64,000 nucleotides of DNA from Hordeum vulgare subsp. vulgare (Eukaryota; Streptophyta; Magnoliopsida; Poales; Poaceae): positions 506,093,225 to 506,157,224 of the forward strand of contig NC_058518.1 of NCBI RefSeq assembly GCF_904849725.1. The letters run 5' to 3'. The position numbers and the translations under genes were made by a program. The notes under the pieces are model-generated. The model worked only from the letters and a program-made list of their open reading frames with translations, did not search any database and was not told the DNA's origin. Positions 54,883 through 64,000 of the stretch are shown here, one piece after another. How positions within the stretch are numbered: the first letter of the stretch is position 1; each line of letters opens with the position of its first letter.

Positions 54883-55289
54883 CTCGTCCGCTCTAAGCTC
54901 GATCGAATGGACTGCTCTCTGGTGCGCGCGTGTGTGTGGGTGAGCGCCTGAGCGGTGGTGCGGCGGATTTAAAGAGAAGAGGGGAAGGTGTGGATGGGAT
55001 CCAAAGTGTTGACGTCTCCGCCAATGCGATGCGATTAGATGCTTTGTTGTGCCCGTGTGGGTGTGGTGGTGGGTTTTGCTTTGCTTCACCCTACGCTGGC
55101 CGAGGCACGACTGTAGCTGTCTGTAACCACCAGCGCACCACACACACACTTGTTCACAGCGACCTGCACGATGGCATCCAGCGCATCGCGGGCACAGCCA
55201 TTGCCAGTCACCTTCACAAGCGCAAGTGATGGCAAAAACTTTCCCTCCTCCATTAACTGAAAAGAAAAACGGAGTTTCAATCACACGGA
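54883..55289 (-). promoter_or_regulatory. 5' flank and likely core promoter of mMDH
   Basis: A TATA-like TTTAAAT lies at 54967-54973 on the minus strand, about 85-90 bases before the start codon, followed by a C-rich CACACACACG stretch. Only about 400 bp separate the start codon from a LINE fragment, so proximal control must lie here or in the introns. The transcription start is not determined. Confidence 0.45.
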
Positions 55290-56440
55290 GCCGTTGCTCT
55301 TCCGGCACTCCTTGATGATGATACCAAGGAGGATCGGAAGCGGTGCCTATTTGTGCCGGAAGACAATCACATTTCTCTCATAGCTGACGGGCATGATACG
55401 AGACGTGGTGGCTTTTTTTGTTGGGGTGTTGTTGTCGGTCACTCTTGATTGAGCAATCCAAGTGCAAGGTTCTAAGTGCCAATGCATTCAAGTTGGAGCC
55501 ACTCGAATTCTTGCTCTCTTTGACAAGGAGGACAAAGGCCACAATTTGGCGATCCTCTCTTGGCTAATCTATCGTCGGCTAAAACTCTATCGTGCATAGC
55601 TAGTCAGGCATATAACTTGACTGTGGGCGGTTCCCAAGCATTCCAAATCGTGAGCTCCATGGGTGACAGAGTGACCCATAAGGGTTGCGCCTTATAACGG
55701 AGGATGTCAAATAGTGTTAACTCATCATGTCTTTTCAAAGTAATGTCGTCTTTGGCATTGTCTTCAAGGTGGAAATCGTAAAGTAGAGTCCAGAAAGCAA
55801 TAAATTGAACAATGTGGGCCATCGAGAAGTTAACGTCCATGTTGATCTTGGAAACCCAAGCATCCCCTGTTAAGCTTCTCGTAGTTTCCAACACTTGCTT
55901 ATGGAGACTTCAAAGATCAGAGGGGTGATATCCTTAGGTTTCCTTCCCTGTACCCATCGTTGTTGATGGTGATAGTACTAGAGGCATATGCAGTTTGAGG
56001 TCCATTTAATCACAAGGATTGCCCACTCCAACTCACATCTTGGTTGGATCTGCCCATTCATATCAAGGCCATCTCAACCATATAGCCCCTAGCAAACTTC
56101 TCAAGATTGAGCACCCCGAGGCTACCAATATAATTGGAGCGGCACACATTGTTTTTGTTGACCTTACTTTTTGAGTCGGTAGTCTTAGCCAATCCCAACC
56201 AGAGAAAAACTTTCACTACTTTCTTGGCATCGTGAAATGTGCTAAAAGGGACAACAAAGGGGGTGATATGCAATATTGCTTGGGAAGTGAGAACAGACTT
56301 GACGAGGATGGTGCGACAAATGATGGTAATGTCGTTTTTGCTCCCAAGGGACAAGGCTCGCCGCAATTTTGGAAGTCCACTTTCTTGAGTTGCCAAATCG
56401 AAAGCGGATGGCCCAAGTATTTAATCACGAAGGATGAATG
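55290..56440 (-). pseudogene. LINE fragment (RT C-terminal region)
   Basis: The minus strand has degenerate grass-LINE protein. 56396-56058 shows a region with LVKSVLTSQAILHITPFVVP and GSLGVLNLEKFARG, the usual stretch after the RT core. 55894-55604 shows WVSKINMDVNFSMAHIVQF and YKAQPLWVTLSPMELTIWNAW, the region before the zinc-binding domain. Further frameshifted similarity runs to about 55290. There is no RT catalytic core and no poly(A) tail, so it is a decayed internal fragment. Confidence 0.75.
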
Positions 56441-56447
56441 AGTGGTG

Positions 56448-56828
56448 AAAGTGCGTTATATCGACTAGAGGGGGATGAATAGGCGATTTTTCTGAATTCG
56501 TCACTTAGGAATTTCACTGTGAGGAAATTGCCAAGTAACGAACTACTTGCAGCGGAATAAGTACTCAGGTGCAAGTGTAACATGGCAAAAGCATGGTCAT
56601 CATGATGGAATTAAATGAACACTTAGCATGAGTAGCGTGACTAGGATAAGCAGGTGAAGAACAAGTGGGTTGACGAATTTGAGATGCGGAAGTTGAGAAA
56701 GTCTTCAGTCAAATTCTTCAAATAGCAGCGATCAATTTCATCAACATATAAAGGAGGAAATAGAACCAAGCACTCGGTGAAGACAGTGATTTGATGACCC
56801 AGTTCCAACTGATGTGATAGTCGTACGT
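56448..56828. repeat. Older repeat, left part, interrupted by the Gypsy element
   Basis: Starts near TGAAAGTGCGTTATATCGACTAG and runs to the TACGT target site. After removal of the Gypsy element it joins 63693 onward. I recognise it as repetitive wheat DNA, possibly an LTR, but cannot assign a class. No gene is seen. Confidence 0.5.
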
Positions 56829-58319
56829 TGATACGTCTCCATCGTATCTATAATTTTTGATTGTTTCATGCCAATATTCTACAACTTTCATATACTTTTG
56901 GTAACTTTTTATACTATTTTTGGGACTAACATATTGATCCAGTGCCCTGTGCCAGTTCATGTTTGTTCCATGTTTTTTGTTTCATAGAATATCCATACCA
57001 AACGAAGTCCAAACGCAATAAAAAAACCTACGGTGATTTTTTATGGAACATTTATGATTATTGGGAAAAAGAATCAACGCGAAACAATGTCCGAGGGGGT
57101 CACAAGCCTAGGAGGCGCGCCGTACCCCCCCCCCCCGGCGCGCCTGGCAGGCTTGTGACCAATCCCTAAGGCGGTTGGGGCCCTTCTTTCGCCGCAAGAA
57201 AGATAATATACGGAAGAAAATCGTGTTAAAAGGACACCTCAATCGGAGTTATGGATCTCTGGTAATTTAAGAAACGGTGAAAGCCAGAATCTGGGAGCGC
57301 AGAAACAGAAGGACACAGAGAGAGAGATCCAATCTCGGAGGGGCTCTCACCCCTCCGCCGCCATGGAGACCATGGACCAGAGGGGAAACCCTTCTCCCAT
57401 CTAGGGAGGAGGTCAAGGAAGAAGAAGAAGAAGGGGGCTCTCTCCCCCTCTCTCCCAGCGGCGCCGGAACGCCGCGCGGGACATCATCGTGTGACGGCGA
57501 TCTACACCAACACCTCTGTCATCTTCACCAACACCTCCATCACCTTCCCCCATCTATATTCAGCGGTCCACTCTCCCTCAACCCGATGTACCCTCTAATT
57601 GAACATGGTGCTTTATGCTTCATATTATTATCCGATGATGTGTTGCCATCCTATGATGTCTGAGTAGATTTTCGTTGTCCTATCGGTGATTGATGAATTG
57701 CTATGATTGGTTTAATTTGCTTGTGGTTATGTTGTTGTCCTTTGGTGCCCATCATATGAGCGCGCGCGTGGATCACACCTTAGGGTTAACAGTATGTTGA
57801 TAGGACTATGTATTGGAGGGCAAGGGTGACAGAAGCTTCAGCCTAGCATAGAAATTGATGCATACGGGATTGAAGGGGGACCAATATATCTTATTGCTAT
57901 GGTTGGGTTTTACCTTATGAACGTTAGTAGTTGCGTATGCTTGCTAATAGTTCCAATCATAAGTGCATAGTTTCCAAGTAAGGGATGACATGCTAGTAAC
58001 ATAGTCAATTGCTTAGGGACAATTCCACAACTCCTACCACCACTTTTCCACACTCGTTAAACTAACGTAATTGTTTCTCTATCTAACCAGCCCCTAGTTT
58101 TTATTTACGTGTTCTTGCAAGCCTATCCTATCACACCTACAAAGTACTTCTAGTTTCATACTTGTTCTAGGTAAAGCAAACGTAAAGTATGCGTAGAGTT
58201 GTATCGGTGGTCGATAGAACTTGAGGGAAAATTTGTCCTACCTTTAGCTCCTCATTGGGTTCGACACTCTTACTTATCGAGAAAGGCTACAATTGATCCC
58301 CTATACTTGTGGGTTATCA
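56829..58319 (+). repeat. 5' LTR of the Gypsy element (1491 bp)
   Basis: TGATACGTCTCCATCGTATC...TTGTGGGTTATCA. It contains a GAAGAAGAAG tract near 57419 and a 14-C run at 57127, and ends 11 bases before the primer-binding site. Confidence 0.9.
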
Positions 58320-58330
58320 AGACCTTTTTC

Positions 58331-58348
58331 TGGCGCTGTTGCCGGGGA
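58331..58348 (+). other. Primer-binding site of the Gypsy element (tRNA-Asp)
   Basis: TGGCGCTGTTGCCGGGGA matches the tRNA-Asp complement TGGCGCCGTTGCCGGGGA with one mismatch. Confidence 0.85.
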
Positions 58349-58442
58349 GCAATAGTGTGGGGTGAATATTCTCGTGTGTGCTTGTTTGCTTTATCACTAA
58401 GTAGATTTATTTGCTGTCCTAAGTTGTTCTCTATCTTTAGTT

Positions 58443-59790
58443 ATGAATATGGAACATGAAATACCAAAAAAATAGGTGTACTTGCTACTCATGGAGATGA
58501 GGAACCTCCTAAAACACTCGATGCTCGTTATGTGGAAAATATTATGCACTTCTTTAATAATCCTGAGAAACCCCATTAAATTATATAATGGGATACACGT
58601 TGGATCAACGTGAATACTTTAGGGATTATCGCTTGACTCAAAAAGGGAAACTATTATGGGATCAAATTCATATGTTCAAATGGTATGCTTGGGAGCTATG
58701 CTCGAGATATGATATTACTTGTTGCTCTAGGATGAAGGCTAAAGACCTTCCCTTTTCTTGTAAATTTAATGCTAATGAAACCTTGGCTTCTTATGCTAAT
58801 GGTATATATGATTACTGTGATGTGGAACAAATAGAAGAGTTTGTTGCTTTTATGGGTGCTTATGAAATTGAAGCTCTATTTAAAGGGTGTGATGATAATG
58901 ATGATGATGCTTACCGATCTGAAAATTTGGTTATGCTTCGTTATTGTTATACTCATTGTGAATATAATGCCCATATTTATCGATTTATGGAGAAATTTTA
59001 CGCTGTCTAAGAAGAGACTAATATTTTGCATGAAACTACGGAAGAAGAAAATGATGAAGCTGTGGGCTCATTAGATGAAAAAGATGACGAGGAGAGCGAA
59101 GAACAAAAGGAGGAAGAGCGGACTAGCTACCCGTGCCCACCTTCTAATGAGAGTAACTCTTCAACTCATACATTGTTTAATTTCCCTTCGTTCTTACCGA
59201 AGGATGAATGCTATGTTGATTGCTATGATCCCTTGGATTCGTTTGAAATATCCCTTTTTGATGAACTTGATGCTTGTTATGCTTGTGGCCATGATGCCAA
59301 TATGAATGATGCTTATGGAGATGAACTTGCTATAGTTCCTTATGTTAAACATGAAATTGTTGCTATCACACCCACTTATGATAGTCCTATTATCTTTTTG
59401 AACTCTCCCAACTACACTATATCGGAGAAGTTTGCTCTTATTAGGGATTACATAGATGGGTTGCCTTCTACAATTACACATGATGATTTTGATGAATATA
59501 ATGTGCATGTGCTTGCTGCTCCTACTTGCAATTATTATGAGAGAGGAACTACATCTCCACCTCGCTATGTTTCCAATACGATAAAATTGCAAGAAACTCC
59601 TTATGCTATGTATTGGCCTTTACTTGATGTGCATGAATTGTTCTTTTATGACATGCCAATGCATAGGAAGAGAGTTAGACTTTGTCATTGCATCATATAT
59701 GTTACCTTTTTCTCACTACTAAATTACAAATCATTGTTAATTAAAATTGGCTTTGATATACCTTGGGATCCGGGTGGATCCATTACTTGA
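58443..59790 (+). pseudogene. Unknown acidic protein of the non-autonomous Gypsy element
   Basis: A frame of about 450 codons interrupted by two homopolymer indels (A-run near 58465; C-run near 58575) and one TAA (59008-59010). The same frame continues on both sides of the TAA (58588-59790). Visible parts: an N-terminal part starting MNMEHEIPKK; a Tyr/Trp/Cys-rich middle (REYFRDYRLTQKGKLLWDQI, MFKWYAWELCSRYD); a strongly acidic linker (EENDEAV, DEKDDEESEEQKEEE); and a C-terminal part with many Asp, Cys and Tyr (YACGHDANMNDAYGDELAIV). No gag, zinc-knuckle, protease or RT motif is visible. It sits where gag would be, directly after the leader. The function is unknown. Confidence 0.6.
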
Positions 59791-62684
59791 GCACTTTATG
59801 CCTAGCTTAATGGCTTTAAAGAAAGCGCTGCCTGTGAGACAACCCGGAAGTTTTAGAGAGTCATTTATTTATGTTGAGTGCTTTTATATAGTTTAAAAAC
59901 AAAAAATACAGAGGGGAACTTCACACTTTTTCAAAAAGAGAAGCGATTGAAAGGTGATGCATTACAGAAGTGAGGGTCGACCTTGAACACTTGTGTTCAT
60001 GCTCATGGAAACAATGTATAATTTTTCATGGAAGTTTCTCGCAAAAATAATTATCCCCTTGTACAATTCCATTGTATTATAAAAATAATGTGGCAAGTAA
60101 AGCCTTTATGATTAGTTTGGGTGATAGTTGTTTGATCATGCTGAAAAAGACAGAAACTTTGCAATCACGAAATCATTTCTTATTTCTATGCAGAGAGTGC
60201 TATTGAGTTGATTCTTTTTGCTTCTGATTGATATACCAATTGCCTTAATTATCATTTTCAGATTTTTTTGGAGTATCAGAAGTATGGTAAACGGTTCTGT
60301 TTTTTACAGATTCTGTTTTCTATGCATTGTTCTCTTATTTTGATGAATCTATGGGTAGTATCGGGGGGAATGAACCATGGTGAAGTTGGATTACAGTAGA
60401 TATAATGCTAATATGAATTTGGAATGAGTTCACAACAGTACTTAAAGTGGTGATTTACTTTATTATACTAACGGATCTCACGAAGGTTTTGTTGAGTTTT
60501 GTGTGATTGAAGTTTTCAAGTTTTGGGTGAGACCACGATGGATGAAGGAATAAGGAGAGGCAAGAGCCTAAGCTTGGGGATGCCCGAGGCACCCCAAGGT
60601 AATATTCAAGTAAGACTCAAGCGTCTAAGCTTGGGGATGCCCCGGAAGGCATCCCCTCTTTCGTCTACAATCTATCGGTAATTTTCTCGGAGCTATATTT
60701 TTATTCGTCACATGATATGTGCAAATGCTTGGTGCGTCTTTTGTGTTTATTTTTCCTTTTTCTTTTATGCACCATGCTGGTATGAGATCGTCCTTGGTTG
60801 ATTTATAGAATGCTCTTTGCACTTCACTTATATCTTTTGAGTATGGCTTTATAGAATGCTTCATGTGCTTCACTTATATCATTTGAAGTTTGGATTGCCT
60901 GTTTCCCTACACATAGAAAACCGCCATTTGTAGAATGCTCTTTTGCTTCACTTATATTTGTTAGAGCGGGGCATATCTTTTGTAGAAAGAATTAAACTCT
61001 CATGCTTCACTTATACCTATTTAGAGAGTTAACAGGAGTTGGTCATTCACATGGTTAGTCATAAAATCCTACATAAAACTTGTAGATCACTGAATATGAT
61101 ATGTTTGATTCCTTGCAATAGTTTTGCGACATGAAGATGTGATATTAGAGTCATGCTAGTAAGTAGTTGTGTATTCATAGAAATACTTGTGTTAAGGTTT
61201 GTGATTCCCGTAGCATGCACGTATGGTGAACCGTTATGTGACGAAGTCGGAGCATGATTTATTTATTGATTGTCATCCTTTGTGTGGAAGTCTGGATTGC
61301 GCGATGGTTAACTCCTACCAACCCTTCCCCTAGGAGCATGCGTGTAGTACCTTGTTTCGATGACTAATAGACTTTTGCAATAAGTATGTCAGTTCTTTAT
61401 GATTAATGTTGAGTCCATGGATTATACGCACTCTCACCCTTCCACCATTGTTAGCCGCTCTAGTACCGCGCAACTTTCGCTGGTGCATTACACCCACCAT
61501 ATACCCTTCCTCAAAACAGCCACCATACCTACCTATTATGACATTTCCATAGCCATCACGAGATATATTTCCATGCAACTTCCATCGTTCCGTTTATTAT
61601 GACACGCACCATCATTGTCATATTGCTTTGCATGATCGTAAGATAGCTAGCATGATGTTTTCATGGCTTGTCCGTTTTTTGATGCCATTGCTACGCTAGA
61701 TCATTGCACATCTCGGTACACCGCCGGAGGCATTCATATAGAGTCATATTTTGTTCTAAATATCGAGTTGTAAGTAAATAAAAGTGTGATGATCATCATT
61801 ATTAGAGCATTGTCCCGTGTGACGAAGTAATAAAAGAGGCCAATGAAGCCCAAATAAAAAAAGGCCAAAGAAACCCACCAAAAAAAGGGAAAAATAATAA
61901 TAAATGAGAGAAAAGAGAGAAGGGACAATGCTACTATACTTTACCATACTTGTGCTTCAAAGTAGCACCATGATCTTCATGATAGAGAGTCTCCGATGTT
62001 GTCACTTTCATATACTAGTGGGAAATTTTCATTATAGAACTTGGCTTGTATATTCCAATGATGGGCTTCCTCAAATTGCCCTAGGTCTTCGTGAGCAAGC
62101 GAGTTGGATGCACACCCACTAGTTTCTTTTTGAACTTTCATACACTTATACCTCTAGTGCATCTGTTGGATGGCAATCCCTGCTCACTCACATTGATATA
62201 TATTGATGGGCATCTCCATAGCCCGTTGATACGCCTAGTTGATGTGAGACTATCTCCTCATTTTTGTCTTCTCCACAACCACCATATTCTATTCCACCTA
62301 TAGTGCTATGTCCATGGCTCACGCTCATGTATTGCGTGAAAGTTCAAAACGTTTGAGAATACTAAAGTATGAAACAATTTCTTGGCTAAAACCGGGGTTG
62401 TGCATGATTTAAATACGTTGTGTGGGCAAGATGGAGCATAGCCAGACTATATGAATTTGTAGGGATAACTTTCTTTGGCCATGATATTTTGAGAAGACAT
62501 GATTGCTTTGTTAGTATGCTTGAAATATTATTGTCTTTATGTCAAATGATAGACTATTGCTTCGAATCACTCATGTTTTAGTATTCATGCCATGATTAGA
62601 TTATATGATCAAGATTATGCTAGGTAGCATTCGACATCAAAAATTATCTTTTTTATCATTTACCTACTCGAGGACGAGCAGGAA
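59791..62684 (+). other. Non-coding 3' internal region of the Gypsy element
   Basis: I see no gene. It holds two PPT-like hairpins (60573-60598 and 60633-60656) and four degenerate copies of TAGAATGCT...TTGCTTCACTTATA (60805, 60852, 60931 and 60983). It is AT-rich; minus-strand frames here lack domain features. Confidence 0.6.
60573..60656 (+). repeat. Pair of hairpins built on AGCTTGGGGATGCC
   Basis: Hairpin 1: CTTGGGGATGCC, loop CGA, GGCACCCCAAG (60573-60598; 11 pairs with one bulged A). Hairpin 2: GGGGATGCC, loop CCGGAA, GGCATCCCC (60633-60656; 9 perfect pairs). Both start with the sequence that forms the polypurine tract at 62685-62700. Confidence 0.8.
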
Positions 62685-62700
62685 TTAAGCTTGGGGATGC
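62685..62700 (+). other. Polypurine tract of the Gypsy element
   Basis: TTAAGCTTGGGGATGC immediately precedes the 3' LTR. Confidence 0.75.
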
Positions 62701-63692
62701 TAATACGTCTCCATCGTATCTATAATTTTTGATTGTTTCATGTCAATATTATACAACTTTCATATACTTTTGGCAACTTTTTATATTATTTTTGGAACTA
62801 ACATATTGATCCAGTGCCCAGTTTCAGTTCCTGTTTGTTGCATGTTTTTTGTTTCGCAGAATATCCATACCAAACGAAGTCCAGACGCAATAAAAAAACC
62901 TACGGTGATTTTTTGGAATATTTATGATTTTTGGGAAGAAGAATCAACGCGAAACGATGCCCGAGGGGGTCACAAGCCCAGGAGGCACGCCCTACCCCCA
63001 TGCGCGCCTCACAGGCTTGTGAACAATCCCTAAGGCGGTTGGGGGCCTTCTTTCGCCGCAAGAAAGATAATATCTGGAAGAAAATCGTGTTAAAAAGCAC
63101 ACCTCAATCGGAGTTACGGATCTCCGGTAATTTAAGAAACGGTGAAAGCCAGAATCAAGGAGCGCAGAAACAGAAGGACACAGAGAGAGAGAGATCCAAT
63201 ATCGGAGGGGCTCTCGTCCCTCCACCGCCATGGAGACCATGGACCAGAGGGGAAACCCTTATCCCATCTAGGGAGGAGGTCAAGGAATAAGAAGAAGAAG
63301 AAGGGGGGCTCTCTCCCCCTCTGTCCCGGCGGCGCCGGAACGCCGCCCGGGACATCATCGTGTGACGGCGATCTACACCAACACCTCCGTCATCTTCACC
63401 AACACCACCATCACCTTCCCCCATCTATATTCAATGGTCCACTCTCCCGCAACCCGTTGTACCCTCTACTTGAACATGGTGCTTTATGCTTCATATTATT
63501 ATCCAATGATGTGTTGCCATCCTATGATGTCTGAGTAGATTTTCGTTGTCCTATCGGTGATTGATGAATTGCTATGATTGGTTTAATTTGCTTGTGGTTA
63601 TGTTGCTGTCCTACCTTTAGCTCCTCGTTGGGTTCGACACTGTTACTTATTGAGAAAGGCTACAATTGATCCCCAATACTTGTGGGTTATCA
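62701..63692 (+). repeat. 3' LTR of the Gypsy element, internally deleted (992 bp)
   Basis: Begins TAATACGTCTCC (terminal TG mutated to TA) and ends GGGTTATCA. It lacks 498 bp present in the 5' LTR between two TGTCCT motifs (57736 and 58234); one TGTCCT remains here. Confidence 0.9.
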
Positions 63693-64000
63693 TACGTCTG
63701 GTTTGGAGCGTCTTGGTATTTAAACCAAAGGACACACAATACCAGGACACTTAGTCCTTACCGTATTCTCCTTGAGCTAAGGACACATAGTCCTCGCCCA
63801 ACACTCGTGGTAAGTATTTAGGGCACACTTACAAACCCTCACAAACTCGGTCACCCGCCAATCCATAATTTACTATTGGATGCTCTAGACCATTGACGCC
63901 TAACCGTCTCGAAGATGCACAATATTTAAAGGTAATAAGTGTAAGTTCCACACATAAACAATCTCTTCAGTGATGCTCAATCACTTTGGGTTTGGGGGTT
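63693..64000. repeat. Older repeat, right part
   Basis: Continues the sequence cut at 56828. It has two similar motifs, GGACACTTAGTCC and GGACACATAGTCC. It runs off the window end with no gene seen. Confidence 0.5.

Larger units (their letters stand above)
56829..63692 (+). mobile_element. Complete non-autonomous Gypsy (Athila-like) LTR retrotransposon
   Basis: A 6.86-kb element with a perfect TACGT target duplication (56824-56828 and 63693-63697). 5' LTR is 56829-58319; 3' LTR is 62701-63692 (shortened). The primer-binding site is complementary to tRNA-Asp, which in plants points to the Athila clade. The polypurine tract is TTAAGCTTGGGGATGC. The 4.4-kb internal region has no protease, RT or integrase; it holds one broken ~450-codon frame of unknown function and a long non-coding tract with hairpins and degenerate repeats. 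LTR divergence looks like several percent by eye, so it is clearly older than element A2. Confidence 0.9.

Noticed and set aside
57127..57140. 14-C run next to GGCGCGCC as a functional motif
   Set aside because: Homopolymer length is unreliable and the 3' LTR lacks the run; most likely slippage or an assembly effect.

Overview
The window is plant nuclear DNA from a grass of the wheat tribe (Triticeae). The evidence is the mix of repeats: Angela/BARE/WIS-type Copia LTRs, a large non-coding LTR element that matches the published description of barley/wheat LARDs, a CACTA element with typical Triticeae ends, Stowaway MITEs and a tRNA-derived SINE. There is also one spliced plant gene with GT-AG introns. 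I see no bacterial or organellar features. Family names come from recognition of the sequence, not from a database search.

Layout, left to right. 1-7163: a decayed Angela-type Copia element (+), with most of its 5' LTR outside the window, inserted into an older short-LTR Copia element (-, 7164-10715). 10716-13252: about 2.5 kb with no recognised gene. 13253-13339: an intron-containing elongator tRNA-Met gene. 13411-14460: a tandem array of a Stowaway MITE fused to the 3' half of a SINE. 14468-15860: a dead LINE (-). 15873-28865: a second LINE (-) split by a 12.1-kb LARD (16420-28497). About 28876-35355: a probable inverted-repeat DNA transposon holding a solo Angela LTR (TSD CAAGG), a SINE and a solo short Copia LTR (TSD GTTTT). 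35690-38120: a non-autonomous CACTA element. 38124-39660: a tandemly duplicated 656-bp block plus its tail. 39661-48152: a very young Angela-type element (-) with an intact 1326-codon gag-pol frame and a truncated 3' LTR. 48153-49274: an almost exact second copy of 38539-39660. 50711-54882: a complete seven-exon gene for mitochondrial NAD-malate dehydrogenase (-). 55290-56440: a LINE fragment close upstream of that gene. 56829-63692: a complete non-autonomous Gypsy element (TSD TACGT) inserted into an older repeat seen at both flanks.

The malate dehydrogenase gene and the tRNA are the only clear host genes; nearly everything else is transposon-derived and nested up to three levels deep. Target-site duplications and reading frames that continue across insertions let the order of several events be read directly. 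The most unusual structures are the 1.1-kb direct duplication around the young Angela element, the higher-order MITE/SINE array beside the tRNA gene, and an unrecognised acidic ~450-codon frame plus paired hairpins in the non-autonomous Gypsy element. I found no new defence-like or multi-gene system.
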